DNA of 35,023 nucleotides from Syntrophomonadaceae bacterium (GTDB lineage Bacteria > Bacillota > Syntrophomonadia > Syntrophomonadales > Syntrophomonadaceae), in assembly GCA_012718855.1 (NCBI GenBank), contig JAAYBS010000017.1:1-35023 (forward strand), read 5' to 3'. The number at the start of each line of letters is the position of its first letter. The stretch's first letter is position 1. Of this stretch, positions 8,505 to 15,539 are shown piece after piece. The notes beneath the pieces are model-generated. The model was not told the DNA's origin and searched no databases. It was given only the letters and a program-made list of their open reading frames with translations. A program made the translations under genes and the position numbers.

Positions 8505-9092
8505 TCAAGGCAAAAGTTCCCTGTCTATCAACTTTTTTCTCAGGACAGTTCGTGCCCGACTCAACCTGGATTTTACCGTACCTATGGAACAATCCAGGAC
8601 CTCTGCAATCTCCTCGTAACTAAGTTCCATCAAGTCACGCAGTACAATTGCATTTTTATGTTCGGGTTTCATTTCATCGAGAATGTCCTGTATGTATAAA
8701 GAGAACTCCTTTTGTTCATATAATATGTCTACCGTAGGAGATGTGTCCGCTATCTCTTTTTCCACTTCATCGCCATCCTGAGTTGCTAACGGTTCATCCA
8801 GCGATAAAGTTAAAACCCTTCGTTTCCTTTTTCGCAGCTCATCCAGGCATACATTGGTGGCTACCCGGTATAACCAGGTACCAAAACTGGAATCGCCTTT
8901 AAAAGAACGTAAAGAACGAAAGGCTTTAATAAATGCCTCCTGGGTCATATCATAAGCATCTTCCTCATTACCCATGTACCGATACGCCAGAGCGTAAATC
9001 TTGTTCTGATATTGGGCGACCAGTTCCTCAAAAGCCGCAGTATCCCCTAGAAGGCTTTTTTTAACCAGTTGCTCTTCATATGTCATCCTCAT
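8505..9092 (-). CDS. ECF RNA polymerase sigma factor (SigW/RpoE type)
   Basis: A 195-aa ECF sigma factor. Region 2 spans about residues 20-90, with the core-binding segment AYRYMGNEEDAYDMTQEAFIKA and the -10 recognition part FGTWLYRVATNVCLDELRKRKRR. An acidic linker (EVEKEIADTSP) follows. Region 4 carries the HTH ELSYEEIAEVLDCSIGTVKSRLSRAR, which reads the -35. The immediate downstream gene encodes a zf-HC2 anti-sigma factor, so activity is likely controlled by sequestration. Two ATGs lie six bases apart after AAGGAG; either could be used. No clear ECF-type autoregulatory promoter (AAC...CGT) was seen upstream. Confidence 0.94.
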   Translation of the reverse strand: MRMTYEEQLVKKSLLGDTAAFEELVAQYQNKIYALAYRYMGNEEDAYDMTQEAFIKAFRSLRSFKGDSSFGTWLYRVATNVCLDELRKRKRRVLTLSLDEPLATQDGDEVEKEIADTSPTVDILYEQKEFSLYIQDILDEMKPEHKNAIVLRDLMELSYEEIAEVLDCSIGTVKSRLSRARTVLRKKLIDRELLP

Positions 9093-9282
9093 ACTTCTCC
9101 TTATGTAAAGTATGGAAATTATGGCTTTTTAAAAGATCCCATCATTAACATATTTATAATACACTTCTTTCGGCATTTATTGAAGTATATACTTTATAAT
9201 GATCTTTCCTCTTTGTGACAGAAGGGGTAAATTTTCCTTCACCCGAGCTAATGGTGCACCTACCACCATATTAATACAAATA

Positions 9283-9309
9283 AATACAGGGCTTGCAAGG
9301 CCCTGTATT
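9283..9309. terminator. Terminator hairpin after the CoA-transferase operon
   Basis: A perfect 10-bp stem (AATACAGGGC/GCCCTGTATT) with a 7-nt loop lies 27 nt beyond the minus-strand CoA-transferase stop. T-rich sequence follows on the minus strand. It also lies upstream of the leftward ECF sigma gene and so insulates it. Confidence 0.8.
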
Positions 9310-9336
9310 ATCATATTTATAATTTTGATTTATATA

Positions 9337-10707
9337 TTAAAATGGAATCCGGTTGGTTCTGGACCAGAGTTTCATTTCTTTGGCCGCCTTTAACAATTCA
9401 TCACGGAAATCCGGATGGGCCAGTTCGATCAAACCTTCTGCCCTGCCCCAGGTAGATGTTGCCTTGAAGTTTTTTATTCCGTATTCAGTAACCAGATACT
9501 GGATTTGAGTACGGGGAACAGTTACCGCCGCCCCGGGTGTTAACAGCGGCTTTATACGCGAATGGATATTGCCCTCTTTGTCTTTGAAAGTCGAGCTGAA
9601 AGCCAGGATACCCTTGCCGCCTTTGGAATGAAAAGCTCCAATTACAAAATCCAGCTGTCCCCCGGTTCCCGATATCTGGCGAAGTCCAAATGATTCCGAA
9701 CAAACCTGGCTTAATAAGTCAACTTCCAGAATATTATTAATGGCAATCATATTATCCTGCAAAGCCACTTTGGCGGGGTCATTAGTATGAAGAACCGTAG
9801 TAGATGCACATCGAGGATTATCATTTAGAAAATCATAAGTTTCCTGCATACCCAGACAAAATGAATAGCTGCTCTTATTGATGTCATAAGCTTTTTTGGC
9901 GTTGGTTATTCTTCCTTTCTCATACATGGCTACAAAAGCATCGCAGAACATTTCGCTCTGTATTCCCAAATTCTTTAAATCCGAATCAGCTATCAAATGA
10001 CCGATAAGATTAGGAAGTGCTCCTATTCCCAGCTGCAAACAGGCTCCATCATGAATCTCTTCCAGAATATAGGCCGCAATTTTTCTTTCTTCCGGACTGG
10101 CCTCAGGAGACTTCGGGGTAGTAAATATTGGTGAATTTGAACCTTCTATAATATAATCAACTTCACTGATGTGAACATATTCATCATTACCGCCCAGACA
10201 TCTGGGCATATTCTCATTTACTTCAACTATGGCTATTTTAGCTCCCAGGGCCATACCACGATTATGAGAATTACCCAGTCCAAAATTAAAACAGCCATGC
10301 GCATCCATAGGGGTTACCTGTGCGCACCATACCTGCGGAGCTATACTTGAGTATTCTTCCAGGTTGTAAGCAAGCAGGGTTGCTTCATGATAATTAAAGG
10401 GGTTATGGGCTGCCAGTCCCATATCGGCAGCTTTACGGTCCAACAGAGTAAAATACCAGGAAAAGTATTGAAAGGTCTTCTGTTCAATATCATTTTTAAT
10501 TACTTCAGGAATAGGCAGTACTGAACCGGTTCCCCGGACAGCTACATTTTCTAAACCATCACCGGCACGTTTTCCCAGAGCCATATCAAAATCTACCGGT
10601 TTGGTCGCAAACATTCCATAATCAACTATCCCATTGGATTCAACCAACTTGGCCGCCTGTTCAGCAGTTATCAGTTTGTTTTTATACTCCTGCATATAAG
10701 TACTCAT
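9337..10707 (-). CDS. Acetyl-CoA hydrolase/transferase family CoA-transferase (4-hydroxybutyrate or butyrate CoA-transferase like)
   Basis: This 456-aa protein belongs to the acetyl-CoA hydrolase/transferase family, which moves CoA between acyl-CoA and a free acid through a glutamyl-CoA thioester. The N-terminal domain is followed by LGIGALPNLIGHLI and LGIQSEMFCDAF, where the Glu of SEM is the expected catalytic residue. SGTGGQLDFVIGA corresponds to the family's GGQxDFxxGA segment. The ribosome-binding site GGAGGG is well spaced from the ATG. It follows the CaiB-type gene by 74 nt with no terminator, so the two form one operon read from a sigma-54 promoter. Candidate donors and acceptors are acetyl-CoA and a short fatty acid; the real substrate cannot be read from sequence. 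Confidence 0.9.
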   Translation of the reverse strand: MSTYMQEYKNKLITAEQAAKLVESNGIVDYGMFATKPVDFDMALGKRAGDGLENVAVRGTGSVLPIPEVIKNDIEQKTFQYFSWYFTLLDRKAADMGLAAHNPFNYHEATLLAYNLEEYSSIAPQVWCAQVTPMDAHGCFNFGLGNSHNRGMALGAKIAIVEVNENMPRCLGGNDEYVHISEVDYIIEGSNSPIFTTPKSPEASPEERKIAAYILEEIHDGACLQLGIGALPNLIGHLIADSDLKNLGIQSEMFCDAFVAMYEKGRITNAKKAYDINKSSYSFCLGMQETYDFLNDNPRCASTTVLHTNDPAKVALQDNMIAINNILEVDLLSQVCSESFGLRQISGTGGQLDFVIGAFHSKGGKGILAFSSTFKDKEGNIHSRIKPLLTPGAAVTVPRTQIQYLVTEYGIKNFKATSTWGRAEGLIELAHPDFRDELLKAAKEMKLWSRTNRIPF

Positions 10708-10781
10708 TAAAATCCCTCCAATTATCTAATTAAGTAAAGTAAATCCATACCATTCTTAGGCACCCGTGAGGTTATAAATCA

Positions 10782-11957
10782 TCATATTACTCCCGTACTT
10801 TTGAACCTTTCCAGGTTTGATAAGTCATATCCCAGTTCCATCAATATTTCATCAGTATGCTGACCAAACAGGGGTGGGGGCAACTGAATTTTTACAGGAC
10901 TCCGGCTAAATTTTACCGGTATACCTAAAAGCTTTATCACTCCTTCCACCGGATGATCTATTTCCTGAACCATTTGGCGATGATCAATCTGTTTATTTTT
11001 AAGTGCCTGTTCCAAATTATTAACCGGCGTTACACAAATATTTAGAGGCTCAAGAATATCCATCCATTCCTGCAGGCTCTTCTGAAGTGTTAGTGATTCA
11101 ATCTTTTGAATCATCTTCTCCTGAACATCAGGTGGTCCGAATTGAGTTTCAATAAATTCATCACAACCTATGGTTTTACAAAAAGAACTCCAGAACTTGA
11201 ACTCCAATAATCCGATGGCCAGATAACCTTTGTCAGCAGTTGGGTAAACATTATACCAGGCACTCACACCCATAAGGGGTTCATTACATCGTTCGGCAAA
11301 ATAATTATTGGTGAACAACTCTCCGGCAGTAAGCGTTTGGAAACTCAGGGCAGCTTCCTGAATGGAAACATCTATATACTGCCCGCAACCACTTTGTTCC
11401 CGTTCCCATAACGCAGCCAGCAGAGCAAAAGCGGTCCATAAAGATGCTGCCATATCAGCAATGGGAACTCCCGAAATAACCGGCTCACTATTTTTCCTTC
11501 CCACACCCTTAAGTATTCCGCTTATACCCTGCAGGTTTATATCATGAGCTGGGAAGGAACTATACGGTCCGGTTTGCCCATAAGCAGAAATAGAGGCCAT
11601 TATAATTCGGGGATTTCTTTCCTGTAATTGTGGATAATCCAGTCCAATCTTTTTTAATACTCCTGGTCGATACTGCTCAATGACTATATCAGCCGTATCT
11701 ACCAAACGCATAAATACTTCACGGCCTGAATCAGTCCAGATATCCAGTTTAATACTTTTCTTATTGCGATTCAGAGCCAGAAAATAACCGCTCTCCGACT
11801 TGCCCAGTGGTGGATACCAGCGAATAAAATCTCCCCCTCTGGGGTTTTCGATTTTGATAACCTCGGCTCCAAGATCACCAAGAGCCATTGTGCAATAGGG
11901 ACCGGATTGCAGCCTGGTAAGGTCAATTATTCGAATGTCCTTTAATAAACCTGCCAT
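10782..11957 (-). CDS. CaiB/BaiF (family III) CoA-transferase
   Basis: A 391-aa family III CoA-transferase, like formyl-CoA, carnitine or benzylsuccinate CoA-transferases. The N-terminus has the hallmark IRIIDLTRLQSGPYCTMALGDLGAEVIKIE. The catalytic Asp is expected in VPIADMAASLW (about residue 168), and QYIDVSIQEAAL follows. Full family length and no damage. The family usually acts on one specific acid with retention of bound CoA. It is the first gene after a -24/-12 promoter at 12140-12157 and is co-transcribed with an unrelated CoA-transferase. A divergent PAS-type sigma-54 activator lies upstream. Substrate unknown. Confidence 0.92.
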   Translation of the reverse strand: MAGLLKDIRIIDLTRLQSGPYCTMALGDLGAEVIKIENPRGGDFIRWYPPLGKSESGYFLALNRNKKSIKLDIWTDSGREVFMRLVDTADIVIEQYRPGVLKKIGLDYPQLQERNPRIIMASISAYGQTGPYSSFPAHDINLQGISGILKGVGRKNSEPVISGVPIADMAASLWTAFALLAALWEREQSGCGQYIDVSIQEAALSFQTLTAGELFTNNYFAERCNEPLMGVSAWYNVYPTADKGYLAIGLLEFKFWSSFCKTIGCDEFIETQFGPPDVQEKMIQKIESLTLQKSLQEWMDILEPLNICVTPVNNLEQALKNKQIDHRQMVQEIDHPVEGVIKLLGIPVKFSRSPVKIQLPPPLFGQHTDEILMELGYDLSNLERFKSTGVI

Positions 11958-12139
11958 TTTATTCCTCCATAACCCATTACCAATTGCTCAATTGTTTCAA
12001 ACCAGACACATCATTAGACCTTCCAGCTTAGTTTCCGAACCTGACTCTCAACTACTTATCCGGGAATAATTCCAGTAGAATAATTCATTAAAGTAATTAT
12101 CTCCCTCCTTTGGGTCAATAATGACCTTATGTAATGTAT

Positions 12140-12157
12140 ATGCAAAATATTAGCCAA
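12140..12157 (-). promoter_or_regulatory. Sigma-54 (-24/-12) promoter of the CoA-transferase operon
   Basis: On the minus strand the sequence reads TTGGCTAATATTTTGCAT. TGGC and TTGCA are separated so that exactly 10 bases lie between the invariant GG and GC, as in the sigma-54 consensus TGGCAC-N5-TTGCA. Transcription would start near 12130, about 170 nt before the CaiB-type start codon. The divergent gene encodes a sigma-54 activator, which supports the call. Confidence 0.78.
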
Positions 12158-12253
12158 CTGAGGGATTAGCATATTACCCTTATTCTTTACCGCTTCGGTT
12201 TATATTGCTGTTTCATTTCCGAAACATCCTTGGTCCGGCAACCTATTCGAACA

Positions 12254-12266
12254 TACCAATTTGGTA
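12254..12266. promoter_or_regulatory. Short palindrome between promoter and inverted repeat
   Basis: TACCAATTTGGTA is a perfect 13-base odd palindrome in the divergent regulatory region. It may be a second protein-binding site, but the evidence is only symmetry and position. Confidence 0.35.
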
Positions 12267-12275
12267 CCTTTTGAG

Positions 12276-12320
12276 AAGTTGTTGCAAATACGTTACACTG
12301 TTACATATTTGCAACAACTT
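12276..12320. promoter_or_regulatory. 15-bp inverted repeat, candidate activator binding site
   Basis: AAGTTGTTGCAAATA (12276-12290) and its exact complement TATTTGCAACAACTT (12306-12320) flank a 15-nt spacer. The centre lies about 168 bp upstream of the predicted sigma-54 transcription start, a normal distance for an enhancer site. It also lies just upstream of the -10 region of the activator gene itself, so it could serve both activation and autoregulation. No T-run follows, which argues against a terminator. Confidence 0.7.
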
Positions 12321-12350
12321 GTTTGATTATTCGGAATATATTTGCTATTC

Positions 12351-12356
12351 TATAAT
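12351..12356 (+). promoter_or_regulatory. Candidate -10 box of the sigma-54 activator gene
   Basis: A perfect TATAAT lies 25 bp before the ATG. No good -35 is found at 17 bp, so transcription may be weak or depend on a protein bound at the neighbouring inverted repeat. Confidence 0.4.
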
Positions 12357-12380
12357 TAGTTTTAAAGGGGGCCTTTTTTT

Positions 12381-13817
12381 ATGGATAGTATTAAAAATAC
12401 TGATGTTTTTAATATGGAAGAGTCAGAAATGCTAAAACAAATTTTTAATCTTCCCTATGAAGGGGCGATCTTTGTTGACCACCAAGGCATCATACGTTTA
12501 GTAAATGATACCCTTTGCACTTATCTGGATTTAACTCAGGAGCAATTGATTGGACATCACATTGATGAATTTGAATTTGATCCCTATTTAATGAATGTGA
12601 TAAATACCGGCCGACCGGACCTTTTGGCCTTTTATCCCCATAATAAAGTACTGGCCACCCGCCAGCCGGTTATTGCTGATAATATAATTATTGGTGTAGT
12701 TGCCCGATATGAAGCATTTGACTTAACTTGTGTAAAAAAGAATCTCATAGACTTTGACGATTATATAAACATTATTTCCCGCATTAATACTCAGGATATA
12801 ATGCAAAATGTTGCCAAATTTATGCATGAATTAAAGTCCTATCAGGATGAATTCAACCTTGAACCGGTTGCCGGGGCAGGCAAGGAAATTATTAAAGGAA
12901 TGAGCCCAATTATTAAAGCTTTGCGGGAGACCATATTATGGATCGGCAGTTCTCCGTCCTCAGTACTCATTAGCGGAGAAAGCGGTACCGGCAAAGAATT
13001 ATTTGCCCAATCAATTCATTATAGCGGTGCGCGTGCTGAAAAGCCTTTCGTTAAGGTAAACTGTGCCGCCATACCTGAACCGCTTTTGGAATCAGAACTG
13101 TTTGGTTATGTTGAAGGAGCATTCACCGGAGCCCGCAAAGGAGGGAAAATCGGTAAGTTTGAACAAGCCAACGGCGGAACCATATTTCTTGATGAAATTG
13201 GCGATATGCCTCTATCGATGCAGGCTAAATTGTTAAGAGTTCTCCAGGAAAGAGAAATTGAGCGTATAGGTGATGATCATACCATCCCTGTGGATGTACG
13301 AGTCATTTCAGCTACCAACAAAGACTTGAAATGGATGATCAACCAGGGCACTTTCCGGCCTGATCTCTATTATCGGCTAAATGTTGTCAACCTTTATATT
13401 CCGCCTTTGCGGGAAAGAACTGAAGACATCCCCATTTTAGTCCATTATTATCTGGAGCAGCTTAATACCAAGCTGGGCTTAAAGATTCAATCCATAGAGG
13501 ATGATGCCATGCGGGCCCTGCTTCAATACAACTGGCCAGGGAATACCAGAGAATTAATTAATGTACTGGAAACTTCTATGAATTTTTGTCGTCACGCGAC
13601 TCTTACCAGTGACACTCTGCCTTTATTTCTTCACCGGCAATCGGTTGATGAAATTCCTGTAGATTATGATCTGAAATCAGGAAAAGAGGTGGCAGAAAAA
13701 GAACGGATCAGTACGGCATTAAAAAGGAGTTACGGTAATCGCCAGCAGGCTGCTGCCATATTAGGTATTTCCCGTACCACACTTTACCGATTGATGAAAA
13801 AGCACCAAATAGAATAA
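12381..13817 (+). CDS. PAS-domain sigma-54-dependent transcriptional activator (Fis-type HTH)
   Basis: A 478-aa enhancer-binding protein without a receiver domain, so the signal is probably sensed by its own N-terminus. A PAS-like domain spans about residues 20-110 (IFVDHQGIIRLVNDTLCTYL). The AAA+ domain (about 165-400) has Walker A GESGTGKE, the sigma-54 loop GAFTGA, Walker B GGTIFLDEIGD and an intact arginine-finger region (FRPDLYYRLNVV). The C-terminal Fis HTH is NRQQAAAILGISRTTLYRLM. GGGGG precedes the ATG. It is divergent from the CoA-transferase operon, which has a -24/-12 promoter, so that operon is the likely target. The ligand could be an acyl-CoA or fatty acid, but this is not shown by sequence. 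Confidence 0.95.
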   Translation: MDSIKNTDVFNMEESEMLKQIFNLPYEGAIFVDHQGIIRLVNDTLCTYLDLTQEQLIGHHIDEFEFDPYLMNVINTGRPDLLAFYPHNKVLATRQPVIADNIIIGVVARYEAFDLTCVKKNLIDFDDYINIISRINTQDIMQNVAKFMHELKSYQDEFNLEPVAGAGKEIIKGMSPIIKALRETILWIGSSPSSVLISGESGTGKELFAQSIHYSGARAEKPFVKVNCAAIPEPLLESELFGYVEGAFTGARKGGKIGKFEQANGGTIFLDEIGDMPLSMQAKLLRVLQEREIERIGDDHTIPVDVRVISATNKDLKWMINQGTFRPDLYYRLNVVNLYIPPLRERTEDIPILVHYYLEQLNTKLGLKIQSIEDDAMRALLQYNWPGNTRELINVLETSMNFCRHATLTSDTLPLFLHRQSVDEIPVDYDLKSGKEVAEKERISTALKRSYGNRQQAAAILGISRTTLYRLMKKHQIE

Positions 13818-13828
13818 TAGCTCTTTGC

Positions 13829-13857
13829 TTGACAACTATATGACCTCGCCTTATAAT
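13829..13857 (+). promoter_or_regulatory. Consensus sigmaA promoter of tRNA-Leu(CAA)
   Basis: A perfect TTGACA (13829-13834) and a perfect TATAAT (13852-13857) are separated by the ideal 17 bp. Transcription would start about 20 nt before the tRNA. Confidence 0.9.
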
Positions 13858-13884
13858 TAATTCTGCTGAAATAATAGTTTACAG

Positions 13885-13969
13885 GCCAGAGTGTCGGAAT
13901 TGGCAGACGAGCGCGACTCAAAATCGTGTGCCGTGAGGCGTGTGGGTTCGAGTCCCACCTCTGGCACCA
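13885..13969 (+). tRNA. tRNA-Leu (anticodon CAA)
   Basis: A class II tRNA with acceptor stem GCCAGAG/CTCTGGC, discriminator A and encoded CCA. The anticodon stem CGCGA/TCGTG encloses CTCAAAA, giving anticodon CAA, which reads TTG leucine codons. A long variable arm precedes a GTGGGTTCGAGTCCCAC T-arm. The overlapping ORF in the track (13891-14100) is the usual artefact of translating a Leu tRNA. Confidence 0.97.
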
Positions 13970-13979
13970 TAGGTATTAG

Positions 13980-14003
13980 AGAGGATTACAGTCCTCTTTT
14001 TTT
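13980..14003 (+). terminator. Terminator after tRNA-Leu(CAA)
   Basis: AGAGGA and TCCTCT form a 6-bp stem with a 6-nt loop followed by a run of T, 10 nt after the tRNA CCA. Confidence 0.8.
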
Positions 14004-14025
14004 ATTAAAATACCCCTTTATTCTC

Positions 14026-14041
14026 CAACATCTAGGTGTTG
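14026..14041. repeat. Near-perfect 16-nt palindrome in a gene-free stretch
   Basis: CAACATCTAGGTGTTG is self-complementary apart from one T-G pair. The stretch between the tRNA terminator and the GntR promoter (about 14004-14170) holds no recognisable gene. Confidence 0.35.
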
Positions 14042-14173
14042 AGCCTCGCCCCCTATTTTCCCTATTTTATCAATCCTTAATTTTTCTTATTACATTATGA
14101 TACGTCCACTCCTTATATCCATACGAAACAGTAGTTATCCATTTTTCAATTGCCATACTGTTACAGTTTATAC

Positions 14174-14202
14174 TTGACGATTCGTTTGCTTATGTGTATT
14201 AT
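14174..14202 (+). promoter_or_regulatory. SigmaA promoter of the GntR-ABC operon
   Basis: TTGACG (14174-14179), exactly 17 bp, then TATTAT (14197-14202). It lies about 60 nt before the proposed GntR start. Confidence 0.78.
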
Positions 14203-14227
14203 GTGTACTATGAGTAGTAATACACAT
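14192..14227. promoter_or_regulatory. Palindromic operator over the GntR promoter
   Basis: ATGTGTATTA and TAATACACAT are exact inverted repeats, and between them lies a second symmetry TACTA-TGAG-TAGTA. The block covers the -10 box and the start of transcription, where binding would block initiation. Autorepression by the GntR/YtrA-type protein encoded just downstream is the natural reading. Confidence 0.65.
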
Positions 14228-14261
14228 GGGTAGGCAACTGGAAATTTAGGGGGTGATTTAA

Positions 14262-14618
14262 ATTATCAGTGTTGATTTAAAAAATCCTAAACCAATTTAT
14301 GAACAGGTACGCGATGGGATAAAGAATTTGATTATCCGCGGTGTGCTGGAGCCAGATGAGAAAATTCCTTCGGTACGGGAAATGGCACAGAATCTGGCGA
14401 TAAACCCCAATACTATTCAAAAAGCTTATCGCGATCTGGAGGTTCAGGGGTTTGTCTATCAGGTCCCCGGCAAGGGTACTTTTGTTGAGTCTCGAACGCC
14501 CGGCCAAAACCGGGAGAAGATAGAACAATTAATGATGGAGATAAAGGACAGAATTCAGGAATTAGTCTATTTAGGGGTTAGCAAAGAGGAAATTAAACAG
14601 GTGCTCGAAGACCTGTAA
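14262..14618 (+). CDS. GntR-family (YtrA subfamily) transcriptional repressor, apparent ATT start
   Basis: A 118-aa winged-helix regulator of the short YtrA subfamily, which usually represses adjacent ABC transporter genes. The conserved family opening reads ISVDLKNPKPIYEQVRDGIK, then IPSVREMAQNLAINPNTIQKAYRDLE forms the HTH and GFVYQVPGKGTFV the wing. This opening is coded in frame upstream of the track start (TTG, 14328), yet there is no ATG, GTG or TTG between it and an in-frame TAA. The only sensible initiator is ATT at 14262, six bases after AGGGGGTG. Starting at the TTG would delete the first helix. It heads an operon with an ABC ATPase 27 nt downstream. Confidence 0.85.
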   Translation: MISVDLKNPKPIYEQVRDGIKNLIIRGVLEPDEKIPSVREMAQNLAINPNTIQKAYRDLEVQGFVYQVPGKGTFVESRTPGQNREKIEQLMMEIKDRIQELVYLGVSKEEIKQVLEDL

Positions 14619-14645
14619 TTTCGAATAGAGGAGGTTAGATAAAAA

Positions 14646-15539
14646 ATGATAAAAGTGCGTGGCCTAAGTAAGTCATTTGGGGACTTTCAGGCTTTACGGG
14701 ATGTAAATATTACTGTACCCAAATCCTCAGTCTATGGAATAGTAGGGCCAAATGGTTCGGGCAAGACTACCCTGATCAAGCATATTGTAGGCATATTAAT
14801 TCCTGACCGGGGTTCAGTAACAATTGGTGATATACCCGTTTATGATAACCCAATATTAAAAGAGTCCATCGCATACATACCTGATGATATTTACTTTTTC
14901 CCCCAGGCTGATTTAACTGAAATGATAAATTTTTACCGACAGGTGTATCCGAGCTTTAATGATGAGCGTTTGCAAAAGCTGATTCCGATTTTTCCTCTGG
15001 ATCATCATAGCCCGTTGCGTCGCTTTTCCCGCGGAATGAAAAAACATGCTGCTTTTATGCTGGCTTTGTGTATCATGCCCAAGGTTCTGGTCTTGGATGA
15101 ACCCATGGATGGACTGGATCCTGTAGCCCGCCGCAAAGTTTGGAGCCTTATTTTTCAGGATGTTTCCGAACGGCATACTACCGTGTTTATCTCTTCCCAT
15201 AATCTAAGGGAATTGGAGGATGTTTGCGATTGTGTTGGGATTATGCATAAGGGTGAAGTAGTATTGGAGCGTAATCTTGATGAATTGCAAAATAATATTT
15301 TCAAGCTGCAGTTGGCATTTCGCCAGGAAGTTCCGGATTTAAGCAACCTGACAGTATTGTCACAAAATCAGGTAGGCAGTGTGGTTCATCTGGTAGTCCG
15401 CGGGGAGAAAGAGCAGATTATCAGCCAGGCAGCTCAGTTGGATTCCATGATGATAGATGTGTTGCCGCTTTCGTTGGAAGAAATATTTATTCATGAGTTG
15501 GGGGGGATGGATTATGGCATCAGCAGCACCAATATTTAG
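14646..15539 (+). CDS. ABC transporter ATP-binding protein (YtrB-like)
   Basis: A 297-aa ABC ATPase. Walker A is GPNGSGKTT, the signature is the variant FSRGMKK (common in this subgroup, in place of LSGGQ), Walker B is VLVLDEPMDGLD, and the H-loop is SSHN. The ribosome-binding site GAGGAGG precedes the ATG at 14646. The C-terminal part after about residue 215 is the regulatory-like extension seen in YtrB/BcrA-type ATPases. The last 26 bases overlap the start of the permease gene, indicating translational coupling. The transported substrate is unknown; YtrA-type systems often respond to cell-wall-active compounds, but that is family knowledge only. Confidence 0.94.
   Translation: MIKVRGLSKSFGDFQALRDVNITVPKSSVYGIVGPNGSGKTTLIKHIVGILIPDRGSVTIGDIPVYDNPILKESIAYIPDDIYFFPQADLTEMINFYRQVYPSFNDERLQKLIPIFPLDHHSPLRRFSRGMKKHAAFMLALCIMPKVLVLDEPMDGLDPVARRKVWSLIFQDVSERHTTVFISSHNLRELEDVCDCVGIMHKGEVVLERNLDELQNNIFKLQLAFRQEVPDLSNLTVLSQNQVGSVVHLVVRGEKEQIISQAAQLDSMMIDVLPLSLEEIFIHELGGMDYGISSTNI

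Noticed and set aside
12386-12400. AGTATTAAAAATACT palindrome at the start of the activator gene
   Set aside because: It lies within the first codons, is AT-rich, and can be explained by coding sequence.
12205-12435. 76-aa ORF upstream of the sigma-54 activator
   Set aside because: It runs across the inverted repeat and the activator start in another frame, and lacks a ribosome-binding site.
13891-14100. 69-aa ORF starting MSELADERDSKSC
   Set aside because: It is the translation of tRNA-Leu(CAA) and its terminator, a known annotation artefact.
14625-14636. TAG-AG-GAG-GT-TAG at the ABC ATPase ribosome-binding site as a TRAP target
   Set aside because: Only three NAG triplets are present, whereas TRAP sites need many more; it is explained by the GAGGAGG ribosome-binding site.
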